Shown here piece by piece: positions 19,931 to 30,621 of a stretch of 64,000 nucleotides of DNA. Below the pieces are notes generated by a model. It saw nothing but the letters and a program-made list of their open reading frames with translations. It had not been told where the DNA came from and did not search any database. Position 1 is the first letter of the stretch. Each line of letters opens with the position of its first letter. The position numbers and the translations under genes were made by a program. This DNA comes from Phytophthora colocasiae (Eukaryota > Oomycota > Peronosporomycetes > Peronosporales > Peronosporaceae), in NCBI GenBank assembly GCA_018806915.1, contig JAGKQI010000103.1:868001-932000 (forward strand), read 5' to 3'.

Positions 19931-22677
19931 ATGGGACACAGCAACTCAATGAGTCCCGCCAAGAGCATCGGTGGCTGCACGCCTTCCTCGATCGCGCCGC
20001 TGCAGCGCACTTCCAATAGCCACACTGGATCGAGTCTCCCTGCAATGGAGAAGCTCGTCCACCACGACAACCCCGTCGAACCTGTGCGCGTGAAGCTGCA
20101 GGATCCTGTCGGGTACCCCCAATCGGACACTCTCTGGTCATCGGAAGGGCTAAAGTCGCGTTCTTCGCTGCTATTCTCCGCCTCGCAAGCGCTAAGCGAA
20201 CGCCCAGCTAGCTTCGCGCTTCGTGCCCCACGGTTGCAAACAAAGACGGACGTGCGCTCTGTGCACAGCGGTCAAACGACGCCACCCAGCGAGTCAGACG
20301 AAGGCGAGGCCGCGGTAGACAACCAGAAGGAAGACGAGAACGAGCACGACTCCGCATCTGAGAACGCCGAGGTTCTGTCGACATCATGGGGGAAAACACA
20401 GAAACGATCGAGTAGAGAGGTAATTTTGTCCTTTGTCTGGTTTAGCTGCTGTAAGTGACGCGGTCTGACGCAGTGGTTGCTTGTGCAGGAGGACCAACCG
20501 ATCGATAACCAGGAGTCAGAATCGCATGGGCTACCGCTCAATATGGTACGCACGGCTGTACTGAGTGCTGATAGTGCTATCATTAACTGTTCTGCTGTTT
20601 TGTTGTACAGCTCGGAAATCGTGAGAGCGAGCCTCGGTCTCGAAACAGTGAGCCACAACGAGTAAATATCTGGACCAACCCGAACAACGACTTCGACAAC
20701 GCTGATTTTACCTCAACTGTGAGCCCCACTACGTCACCTGACAAGCAGAGCTTCCCTCACCCAAGCACGACCACCTCCCGTACCATCCCATCAGGATCGT
20801 TTCGTGGTGATGCTAAGGCTTCTGGATGCCGAGTTCCTCCTGGAATGTCCTTGATCGACCGAATTCAAGAGGATTTCCCTCGGACGCCATCCCCTGAGTA
20901 CGGGCCGTTCGAAGGCGAGGGCATGACTGCTCGCAGCGGGCGAGACCAGACCCAGAGAATGTTCGACATCAATGAAGGAGTGGACCAGCTACGACTTGGC
21001 AACTATCGTACAGCTCCTTTCGATTCGAGCCGTCGCAATGGTAATGATTTCGGAGCTTTTTCTCGGATTCCGCAGCACACTGCTGATCCACGAGCCAATG
21101 GAGTCAACAGCCACCGCCACAATTTCGCTAGAAGTACTAGCGAGCCTCCATTTGGCGGTTCTTATCATGCAGCTATGGATCAGGGCTACCCGTTGTCCTA
21201 CGCCATGGGTGCTCAAGGTTATCCTGTTATGATGGGTGCAGGCAAGTCGCGGTGGTCTGCCCACGAGGATGCCTACGCGTTCCCTTCGTCTCCTTTCGGT
21301 TTTGTTCCGCCAGATTTTGCAGGATCACATCCAGCACACACACCTGCCGTGCCAAATTATCCAGGCGGTTATGCTGGGGAATTCCGCAGCACGAAATTTA
21401 ATGATAAGATGATCAAAGCGCGCCCAGCGTACCCCCTTGCAGATCATCCTCTGTACGAGCGCCACGACTTCGGAGGTTACGTGCCACGCCCGCAAATGAT
21501 GCAACGGCCCAAGGTCATGGGAGCTCGACGAAATGAATTCGAGTATTTTCACCCGGTTGCCCATTCGTACTCGTCTACCAGTCTTCTGGAAGAGTTCAAC
21601 TCGTCGCCAAAGTCGGAGAAATGGGGATTGTCTGCCATCAAAGGACACCTCTTTATCTTCGCGAAAGATCAGACAGGCTCGCGTTTTATCCAGCAGAAGC
21701 TGGAAAAGGCCGACGAACGCGTCAAGGCTGATGCATTCAGCGAGATCTTCCCAAACTCTCTCCTGTTGATGACGGATGTTTTCGGCAACTACGTGATTCA
21801 GAAATTTCTGGAGTATGGCTCGCTGGACCAGCAACAGCTATTGGTGGAGTTGATGACAAGCAACATGATCAGCCTGGCCTTGCAAGTTTACGGGTGCCGT
21901 GTGATCCAGCGTGCGCTGGAAGTGACTCGAGTTGAAGAGCAGCTTGAGCTGATTCGACAGTTGAAGGGACACGTGATGAAGTGCGTCGTTGACCAGAACG
22001 GCAACCACGTGCTGCAGAAGTGTATCGAGGCAGCATCTTGGAAGAGAGCAGCCGAGTGCAACGGAATCGGCCCCCAGCGCTTCGTGACCGGAGACGACAT
22101 CCAGTTCATCATCGACAGTTTTGTCGGGCATGCTGCTGCGCTCTCCACCCACTCATACGGATGTCGTGTGATCCAGCGTGTACTAGAACACTGTGCGCCA
22201 AACAAAATTCGCCCGCTGCTGGATGAAATTATCTACAAATGTCGTGAACTTGTCAAGGACCAGTTTGGCAACTACGTCGTGCAGCACGTTATAACTCATG
22301 GCGAGCCAGACCAGCGCAACATCGTCATGCAAGCAGTGCTTCCTGAGATCGCTCGCTGGAGTCAGCACAAATACGCCAGCAATGTTGTGGAATCCTGTTT
22401 GGAGCACGCGACGAAGAAGGAAATTAGCCAGATTGTTGACTTCATTCTTCAGTGTGACGAAAGCGGAGCCTCCTGTGCACTGCTGCCTATGATGAAACAC
22501 ATGTACGGCAACTACGTGGTGCAGAAATTGCTGGAGCGCGCGGATGACCACGACCGCCATCGCATTGTATGTATTATTCGACACAACGAAGACTATTTGA
22601 AGCGCTTCACCTTTGGAAAGCACGTTCTGAGCCGGCTGGAGCGGGAGGAGCAGGTGGTGACGAACGACTATTATTGA
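19931..22677 (+). CDS. Pumilio (PUF) RNA-binding protein
   Basis: Exons 19931..20419, 20489..20545 and 20611..22677 encode about 870 residues. The first ~540 are disordered (Ser/Pro/Asn-rich), and a C-terminal Pumilio homology domain of eight repeats follows. The RNA-contact residues in repeats 1-8 are SRxxQ, NYxxQ, CRxxQ, NHxxQ, CRxxQ, NYxxQ, SNxxE and NYxxQ. By the established PUF code (read from repeat 8 to 1) this selects UGUAUAUA, the canonical Pumilio element. PUF proteins bind 3' UTRs and repress or destabilise mRNAs in the cytoplasm. In Phytophthora infestans the Puf protein M90 is known to be induced in sporulation; whether this is its ortholog cannot be settled here. A perfect Inr lies at 19825. 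The 19-residue second exon is flanked by good splice sites. Confidence 0.93.
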
Positions 22678-22947
22678 GCACTGCAATACGCTGGAAGAGA
22701 AGGTGCCAATACCGCTCCTGCGCTTCCTGCCCTCTACACTACCTATATAAATATTTTGCGGCGCGATGACTACCTGATCCGCGCCGAGTTGAGTTCATGA
22801 CCACGACAAAGTTTGAGCGTACGATACACGGGCCACGACACCAAAACAAATAAATAAGTTCAACTGGTTTTTGATACGATAGTTGTTCGCGTTGATTGTA
22901 CATGTATCCCATTACGACAACAACTGTGTTTAGGCTTAGCTTCAGAC

Positions 22948-24762
22948 CTACAGCTCTTGAAGCGCACGAGAAACCTGTACCGATGCACGAGTACCAGTAT
23001 CCACTGCAGCATGCACCGACATTCCAGGCTGCTCGAAGGCAGTGGCTTCTCCTGCGAAGAAAATGCGGTTGTCTATGGGGGCAGCTAAGGCGTGAGAAGC
23101 GGAATCTGACTGGCCTACACGTGGGAACGCATATCCACCACCAATCCACGGTTCGTCGCCAAAGTCCTTGTACATTCCCTTGACGAAGTGCTTGTGCGCT
23201 GGGGACGGCTCGTCCACGGTACCGTAGATCATGTCAAGCTGGTCGAGGAAGCCCTCAATGATTTTCTCGTGGTCCATGCCCACGAAGCTTTCTGCATACA
23301 AGGCCCCCGCGAAACCCGTGATCAAGTACTGTGCTTCGTTGTCGGCGACCTTGTTGGATTCTTCTTCAACGCATAACTTGTCGCCATTGGGCTTTAGGTG
23401 ACCAATTCCGTTCGTGCTGTTGAACCAGAACTCAGGCAGGAAGCAGTCCGAGCACACGACTCCGTGCGCATTTTCGGGCCAGAAGCGACCTGACATGTGC
23501 AACAGCACCTTGCCAGCGCGACGCATGTCAAAGGACGCAACGGCATCCATCTTTTCCAGCGGAAGGGCCGGAGTATAGACAATCTTGGAGAACACGGCCG
23601 TCGAGACGGTGACAACTAATGCACGGCACGACAGTTGCTTGCCCCGCGTACTGGTCACCAGGATTTTGTCGCTATCGGAGTAGTCCACGCTAGCCACCGG
23701 CCAGTTAAGGCGAGTCGTCACCCCTTCAGCGAAGTGATCTACAAAGCGCATGAAGCTTGGCACGACACGGTAGTCGCCCTCGTCCTCCAGCTCAATCCAT
23801 TGCTTTTCATAGCGGCACGTAATGCGCATCGAAATGTCCTCCAGTGGTCCACCTGCTGTATTTGCGTAACCAGCCTCGCATAGCTTCATCATGGAAGGCG
23901 ACAACCCGATCTCGTTGAAGTAATCTCTCATGGACTTCTCGGGCGAGATCTGATCAATGTTCTCAAGGTCACTCAAGTCGGCCACCGACAGGTTAAATTT
24001 AAGAAACTCCTCATCGTCATCGTCATACTTCAGCATACGCTTCTGATCGCCGATGTAGTAGTAGCCGATGCCTCCATCCGGAGCAGGCTCGGTCGGACCA
24101 CCATCGCCCTACACACGCAATTAAACCAATCGGGACGTGAGTATCGACTGCTAAGGTCGTAACTAAATTACAGTATGCATGTTGTTTGGGTAGTAGAATG
24201 TATGAATCCAGACTGACTTCTCCCGGGTGGACACGTACAAGACTCAACAACACAAGAACTGTGCTGTCGAATGCACGCAGAAGAGCAACAGACCCCCCGA
24301 AAGAGGCCATGCCACTCGCCCTGGAGATGCTAATTAAGGAAGCATGATCTGACGTTCGCTTTTGCATTCGTATGAAGGCCAGAAGATTATCTCAAAGCTC
24401 TTTCGAGCGAATCAGTGGCTGATTAATCGATGCGGCTGTCCTACAATACAGGGTTTGCATACATGGTGTCATATCCTCACCTGAGCCCATGTGAAGATCT
24501 CACGAAGACCAACGTTGTGCTGCTCTGCCATGCGTGTGAGCGTCGTGTTAGCGCCATGCATGAACTCAGCGCCCACCTCAATACTCATCCCAGGGATAAA
24601 GCTTGTGTTGTTCATCACGCGGCCGCCTTTGCGGTCGGAAGCTTCCACAACGACGACATCCTTAACGCCTTTGGTGTGGATCAGCTGGCTGGCACAGCGA
24701 AGACCAGCAACACCAGCTCCAATGACGACGACGTCGTGGAACTCCGGCTGCTCGTTGGACAT
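22948..24762 (-). CDS. Flavin-containing amine (polyamine-type) oxidase
   Basis: Exons 24762..24481 and 24108..22948 encode about 480 residues. The N-terminus carries the FAD Rossmann motif VVVIGAGVAGLRCASQL, the ribose-binding acidic strand VVVVEASDRKGGRV, and the GAEFMHG segment of amine oxidases. The C-terminus has RIFFAGEATAFEQPGMSVHAA, the second FAD-binding block. A middle block reads LVVTVSTAVFSKIVYTPALP. The enzyme should oxidise a primary or secondary amine or a polyamine and release hydrogen peroxide; the exact substrate is not readable. No signal peptide or SKL-type peroxisome signal is present (it ends ALQEL), suggesting the cytosol. The intron (24109..24480) is 372 nt, several times the local norm, although its ends (GTGAGG...GTGTAG) are good and the domain is contiguous across it. 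Confidence 0.88.
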
Positions 24763-25340
24763 TGAGATTTGGTGGATTGTTCACTCGCTAGATCTGAAAT
24801 GGGCTCATGGCAACGAAAAGCTAGGTCCTGAAGGCATGGATGCCTTCGGACAGGGGACCACCAATCCAAGAGTGACAATTGTGCTGCATTTTTGTGCTTC
24901 GCATTTTTGACTGGACAGCAGACTACTCGGAAGACATGACTGGGATAAAGTATGCTGGGGAGTACAGTGGAGAACGATGTACTGTATAAGACACAATACA
25001 AAGTTCAGCAACATAACTCGTGCTGCAACGTAAAATTCCGAACACGGTAGCAGTTGAAGCTTGCTGCATCTAACATATCTGCGCTGTGTTGCTGTGTGCG
25101 TGAAGGTATATGAAATACATGTACGGGCCATGGACTACTTAAAGAGGGCATCGCCTGGTACAGTTTAGTTAAGGGGTGCTTGCAATGCAAGTGCAAAGGT
25201 GGAAGAGGTGACAGTCGATTCCTGCTCGGCCACGTCACTCGTCCACAACTCAGGCAAACGTCGTGCGTCAACAATTGGCTTGGTTTTGGTATAGGATGGA
25301 AACCCGTCTATACCGATGCCATTCCTCCATCGAACCGCAA
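24763..25340. other. Intergenic region between amine oxidase and ACBP genes
   Basis: No supported coding frame is seen. It should hold both divergent promoters; the ACBP initiator follows at 25341. Confidence 0.5.
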
Positions 25341-25356
25341 GTCATTCGCCTTTTCC
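25341..25356 (+). promoter_or_regulatory. Initiator-like element of the ACBP gene
   Basis: GTCATTCGCCTTTTCC resembles the oomycete Inr and is followed by a pyrimidine-rich leader; ATG lies about 50 nt downstream. Confidence 0.45.
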
Positions 25357-25405
25357 TTCCCGTGTGTTCACGTGACCTCTTCCTCCTCCTCTTTACTGCA
25401 CCGCA

Positions 25406-25742
25406 ATGTCTGACCTCAAGACCGAGTTCGAAGCCGCTGCCGCCCTCGTCAAGACGTTCACCAAGAACCCAGTACGTTAGAACCGTCTCGGATCGTCCAC
25501 CACCGTATAGAACTGATCTGATTTCAATTGTGTATCATCAGACCAACGACGAGAAGCTGGCCCTGTACGCATACTACAAGCAGGCTACTGTTGGCGACAA
25601 CACTACGGCCGCCCCGGGCATGTTTGACCTGACGGGCAAGGCCAAGTGGAACGCTTGGACTGCAAAGAAGGGTGTGTCCACGGAAGACGCCATGAAGGCC
25701 TACATCGCCGAGGTGGAGAAGCAGAAGGCTGTCTACGCCTGA
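25406..25742 (+). CDS. Acyl-CoA-binding protein
   Basis: Exons 25406..25471 and 25542..25742, with a 70-nt intron (GTACGT...CATCAG), encode 88 residues, the usual length of a free ACBP. The ligand-binding blocks are intact: [18 protein letters not shown], the [18 protein letters not shown] block and the final helix [19 protein letters not shown]. The protein binds medium- and long-chain acyl-CoA esters in the cytosol and delivers them to lipid enzymes. A pyrimidine-rich leader and C/G-ending codons suggest high expression. Confidence 0.95.
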
Positions 25743-26267
25743 AGCGCGGCCGCTAGGTCGCATCTGTAGCTACTTCCCTTGTTCGGGAGGGCTATCCCAA
25801 TAGTCTTCTGCTGTTACTGCCCCATGTGCAGGCTGCGGGCAACTAGGGGAAAATGGCGACGATCGACCCGGCGCCAGCTTCAGTCACGTGTTAGTCCATG
25901 ACGTCTTCGTAAAATTCACAAAAAATATCAACGGAAGACGAGTGTTCCTCCTAATGTTTTGCGCTACGATACGGTATGACAATTTGTATTGCTATCGTCC
26001 TGCTGTTGATCTTTGTATTGCTTCAATGCGAAGGATCTTGTGGTAAATGTTTGACACAAATTTTGTGTCACAAAGCACGTAGCGATGCCTCGACATAAAG
26101 TCGCCCTTGGAATTCGAATCGAAGGGCTTGTTGAATAGATAATTGTAGGCTACGACATTCGACAGCAATGGGGGCGTGCTCGCAGGCAGTGAACGAGCGA
26201 TCCCAGACAACACATGAGCCAGTGTGAGCACACGGCTAGGGAGAAAGCGTCGGAGTTGAGTGATTGC
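25743..26267. other. Convergent intergenic region, no gene seen
   Basis: These 525 bp lie between the 3' ends of the ACBP and FYVE-GAF genes. A minus-strand open frame at 25992..26231 has no recognisable domain and is not called. Confidence 0.5.
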
Positions 26268-27794
26268 TCATTTCGACCCAACTTTGGCCTCAACCTTGGC
26301 CTCCATTCGGGCTAAATCGACCATGAGTTGGTTGATCTGCTCCGTATGCTGCCCCAGCTTCGTGTTGAGCGAAATCTGTTGCACTGCCAATTGCTGCTGC
26401 GTCTCAGTGTTTTGAGTCAAGAGACGCATGAGAAGCACCTCCATCTGCTCACCCGCCGAGGTCGTCCCCATGGAAAGCTGCGTCATGGCCATTGACTCGC
26501 TTTCATGGTTCTCATAGCTGTCGTTGTCATCTGTCTTCTGTGGTGATAGCGACGACTGCGCTGATGACGACCCAACCGATGACATGGATGAAGTCGTAGC
26601 TGAAGTTGTTGGAGACATTGGCACCGCGATCTTCCCCCTTCCAAAGCTTTGGAGGTCATTCTGAGCGGCAACTTCGTGTGCATTGTTATCGATCTCGACG
26701 TTGTCTGTCTGCAGTTCAACAACTAATTGCGGCAGATTTTCAGCGGCGGCCAGCGCTAGACGTTCCAAAATGGAGATATCGCAAGCTTCCCGGGGACGTG
26801 TGTCCAGAACGAACACACTTCCAACAGCATGTCCCGAGTTCGGGTCAATTATCGGGGCCGCCGCGTAGAAGCGAACGCCGGCGGCACCCGAGACGAGCGG
26901 GTTCTTTTGGAATCGGTCATCCTGAAGTGTGTCAAGCACAACCATCGGCTCGAGCGCGTGTACTGTGTAGGCACAGAAAGCGATCTTGCGCGGGATCATC
27001 TTATGCGCTAGCCCCACACTAGCCTTGAACCACTGACGGTGCTCGTCCAAGAAACTCACTGCGGCCATCGGACACGACAGACGCGCCTTGGCCAAGTCGC
27101 AGATCATGTCGAAAGGCTTCTCAGATTCGGAATCGAGGATATTTAGTGCATGCAACGCTTGAAGGCGAGCTGCTTCATCGACGCTCACTGGTGGTCGTGG
27201 CCACGGGTGGGCCCACTCAGACGAGGGCTCGTTGCTGTGCTGGCTTGCCTGAAGACTTCTCTTGCGGGAGTTTTTGGATTCGCCATCAGCGTCGAAGTGG
27301 CCGTCTCTGAGCTGCAAGTGCTGGCGTGCTTTTGGCGTGAGAGAACGAAGCAGCTCTTCGCAGTCTGGTTCAGAAGAAGGACCCGACGCAGGCGACTGCA
27401 AGTGGTTCTGAAGCCACACGCGAGACCCCTCCGATGTTGTAGTAAGAGGTGGTGTTGAAGCGTCGATTGATCGGCGCTGGTTTGAATTGTTGATCACGCA
27501 GGACATGCACACACGAACACGAGTAGGTTCGAGCGTCGGATCTATGTTGGCGTCCTTGTAGAGCGTGCAATTCTTGCAAACCACCTCGCCACACTGCAGA
27601 AGACAGCAAAAAACATCAGAAAGCAATTCGTAGCGGTGTTGATACCAAACAAGAAAGCTCACCATGCGGCAGTGGTGTTTGCGTCGGAAAGTTCCAAAAG
27701 GTCTGGTGCAGACGTAGCAAAGGTTGCGTTCATGGTCGGCGACCCAGTCGGCCGAGTCTACGAGGTGCAGCACAAAGAAGTCGTCGGTCGCCAT
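26268..27794 (-). CDS. FYVE zinc finger-GAF domain protein
   Basis: Exons 27794..27663 and 27593..26268, with a 69-nt intron (GTGAGC...CTGCAG), encode about 485 residues. The intron interrupts the FYVE finger; spliced, it reads CYVCTRPFGTFRRKHHCRM then CGEVVCKNC ... VRVCMSC. RKHHCR is the PI3P-binding signature, so the protein should sit on endosomal membranes. A serine-rich linker follows, then a GAF domain at ~160-330 (LNILDSESEKPFDMICDLA ... AAPIIDPNSGHAVGSVFVLD) and a C-terminal coiled coil (~420-480). The GAF ligand is unknown. FYVE-GAF proteins of this layout are numerous in oomycetes and rare elsewhere. A PI3P-targeted small-molecule sensor is the inferred role. Confidence 0.87.
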   Translation of the reverse strand: MATDDFFVLHLVDSADWVADHERNLCYVCTRPFGTFRRKHHCRMVSFLVWYQHRYELLSDVFCCLLQCGEVVCKNCTLYKDANIDPTLEPTRVRVCMSCVINNSNQRRSIDASTPPLTTTSEGSRVWLQNHLQSPASGPSSEPDCEELLRSLTPKARQHLQLRDGHFDADGESKNSRKRSLQASQHSNEPSSEWAHPWPRPPVSVDEAARLQALHALNILDSESEKPFDMICDLAKARLSCPMAAVSFLDEHRQWFKASVGLAHKMIPRKIAFCAYTVHALEPMVVLDTLQDDRFQKNPLVSGAAGVRFYAAAPIIDPNSGHAVGSVFVLDTRPREACDISILERLALAAAENLPQLVVELQTDNVEIDNNAHEVAAQNDLQSFGRGKIAVPMSPTTSATTSSMSSVGSSSAQSSLSPQKTDDNDSYENHESESMAMTQLSMGTTSAGEQMEVLLMRLLTQNTETQQQLAVQQISLNTKLGQHTEQINQLMVDLARMEAKVEAKVGSK

Positions 27795-29036
27795 CTTCAG
27801 TGCTGCAAGAGTGAGTTAACTGAGCACGCGCAGTGTTCGCTGGGTGACGTACTTCTCTCTCTTGAGTAAAATTGACGAATGGCGCCGCCTGTGCCCGGGG
27901 CAACGTGTCGATCGAGCGAAACGCCTTCCACCGCGCTTTGATGTTTCTTCGAGCAAGGCGAGAAGGAGTCGGTGAGCCACAAACGCAAGAAAACAATTCG
28001 AGCGTCGGAGGCAACGCGATTTTTCTGGACGCGATTTCAGTTGTTATTTTTCGATTGAGCCGCTCGACGGAGAACTCCATTCTGTTCCGCCTTACGAGGC
28101 TAACCTAACTACAACTATAGCTAGAGCTAACCTTCTGTTCCGGGCGTTGCCCAGGGCGTGTGAAAATCCCTCAAGGAAAAAGGGGGAATGCAATTCTACA
28201 CGCGTCGTACGGTGAAGCATTTCCCGGTATTTCTCGAAATTCACAGTGATATTCCACTCCATTAGCAGCTTGTCGGGGACAGAAGATGAAACGCAGTTGC
28301 TGTGCCACTGTTCCCTGTCCACCTTGCTACTCGAGTTTACGAGATCTGTTCGTGAGTCAGACGAAGAGCACAGCGCAGCGCCCAATTACTTATAGCCACG
28401 TGCGGCTAAGTGCCTCGATGCATCGGCAAATTACATCCACAAATTAAGCGTCCTATGCGCATAACTAGCTAAAGCAACAACGAGTCTTCCTGTTGTCAGA
28501 TCAAACGCCCGGCACCCCAACGTTTGTAAGCTATTGTGGGCAGCGCTAGACTGCTCAGTGCCAAACGTTTCGCTAATGTCTCCTTCGGGCCGGTGGTCAC
28601 AACCCCCACTCTGCAATGTGTCCCCTATCAGATTTTTGCGCCATACAAAACACATGAGCTACAGTGCATGCATGTAGCAATAGCGAGACATCGATCAGCT
28701 TCTTCTGTCTGTTATGCCCTACACTGGAAAGTTTCCAATCGGAAACAAATGCTGGAACATCCAGCACTACCAGAGCTTTAACGTACGTGTATTGTGCAAG
28801 CTCGGTTAAAACGAGTCTTTGACAATATAGGGCTATATACCTGGGTGGAGACGTTCTCGTCTCCACGATTCTCTCCACCTATTAATACCTCCGCGCGAAG
28901 GGCTCCATCCGTCCAGCAAACCTTCTGCACTGGTGCAGTAACTTCAACCTGACAACACGACATTTCATTAAGCCCTACGACGTTACATAATGCCCGTCTT
29001 CCTTTCTGTCGCTCTCTTATCGGGGTTCAATTGAAC
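27795..29036. other. 1.2-kb divergent intergenic region
   Basis: This lies between the starts of the FYVE-GAF gene (minus) and the PP2C gene (plus). Short open frames (for example 28431..28655 minus) are not matched to any family, and no intact mobile element was recognised. Confidence 0.45.
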
Positions 29037-30513
29037 ATGCAGCTTTTTGCAGCACGAAACCTGGCGCGCTTAACGCGTGGGCAAAGCCACAAGGTACGAG
29101 AACGCTCTTACCACTCACTTCCCCTCACTTTTATCTACGGAATGGTGCTCTCGCCGACAATTTAGGCCCCCTAGAAGCTTCACAATCTTCGATCCAAACT
29201 CACCCCCTGCATTGTCATTTATTCGCTGCAGGGTCATGGATCAGCATTGCGTCAGGCGCTGCTTCTAAGCGGTCTGGGGTTATCAGCACTGGCGCTTGCC
29301 CATGCTGAGCTCACAGATATCAACTCGGCTCACTTAGAGGCCCAGTGTGATGCCCGCTACGCGCCGCCCGAAGTAGACGGGGCCTTCTCTGTGCCTCTCG
29401 AGCGCGAGGAGTTCACACCCATCGCCAAGTCGCGCGCCACTCGGCTCAGCACTGCGTCGTACAAGGCTAATTTCCCTATTGAGGACAAGTACGCGGTGGA
29501 AACAACGGACTCCGGAGACGTGTTTGCGGCTGTGCTGGATGGCCATGGTATGTTTTTTTTTGCATTTCATTACATGTAAAGGTTTTTATTTTGTACTGAT
29601 ACCTTTACTTGCATTGGCAGGTGGCTGGCAGGTATCGGAGTACGCGCGTAAAACTCTGATCGGTAATGTTCAGAAGGAGCTGTCGTATCTGTACAAGCCG
29701 GGAACGAATGAGCCAGCTCAAGGAGACGAGGAGTCCGTCTCGGATGACCGCGTTGCTGCTGCTATCCAGCGTGCTTTTGGACGCACCGATCGAGACCTCA
29801 TGTCAGAGGTAGCGGCTGCATTCAAGCTCGGGTTCGGTGCGGTGGCACGTTGCGGGTCGTGCGCGTGTTTGGCCTACGTGCACGAAGGCAGTGTTCACGT
29901 CGCTAATGCCGGTGATATCCGTGCTGTGTTGGGAAAGCTCGGCAAGGAGCCGGACACTATCGTTGCAGAACCACTCAGCAACGACCAGAATGCCATGGTG
30001 AAATTCGAGCAGGAGAAGCTAATCAAAGAGCACCCCGGCGAGGCGAATGCTTTTACGTGCCGTCACCCGGACTCCTGTTACGTCAAGGGTGCATTGCAAC
30101 CCACGCGTGCGTTCGGCGACTTCTCTCTCAAACACCCGGAGTTTAATGGTCCACCATACAAAAACGGCGATCGATCTGCGGGTCGCCACTTTTCGGCGCC
30201 TTACACTCCGCCCTACATCACGGCTATCCCGGAGGTTAAGTCGCATAAGCTTACGAAGGGAGACAAGTTTCTCATCATCGGCTCGGATGGATTGTGGGAC
30301 TACCTCAGCAATGAAGAAGCAGTTGAAGTGGTCAATGGACAGGCTTCCTGTGGCAATCACGATCTTGCAGGCCGCGCGCTTGTCGAGCGCGTGCTCCAAA
30401 AGGCGGCGAAGCGCTACGGAATGACCTACCAGGAGCTGTTGAGCTTACCGCCCGGAAGCCACCGCCGCCGTCGCCACGATGACACGACGGTGGTCGTTCT
30501 GTTCTTCGACTAG
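29037..30513 (+). CDS. PP2C-type protein phosphatase, probably mitochondrial (PDP-like)
   Basis: Exons 29037..29093, 29232..29547 and 29621..30513 encode about 421 residues. Exon 1 gives MQLFAARNLARLTRGQSHK, an Arg-rich, acid-free amphipathic start typical of a mitochondrial presequence; a hydrophobic stretch follows (LLLSGLGLSALALAHA). The PPM metal-site motifs are present: AAVLDGHGGWQVSEYA, VHVANAGDIRAVLG, RAFGDFSLKHPEF, IIGSDGLWDYLSNEEAVEVV and the final HDDTTVVVLFF. The long insertion and the DGLWDYLSNEEAV wording resemble pyruvate dehydrogenase phosphatase, so a Mg2+/Mn2+-dependent Ser/Thr phosphatase in mitochondria is proposed. The substrate is inference. Its 3' end meets the PDE gene 108 bp away, convergently. 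Confidence 0.88.
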
Positions 30514-30621
30514 AGTGCATTGAGGCTATGTCAGTCTAGTAGCTTTGATACATGCGAAGGAATGCACAATTGACAGCAATAACGGAATAACAATGGAGGC
30601 ACCATGCTGTTTCCGGGCCAA

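Noticed and set aside
28431..28781. Small open frames that might be transposon remnants
   Set aside because: No transposase, reverse-transcriptase or terminal-repeat pattern was recognised.
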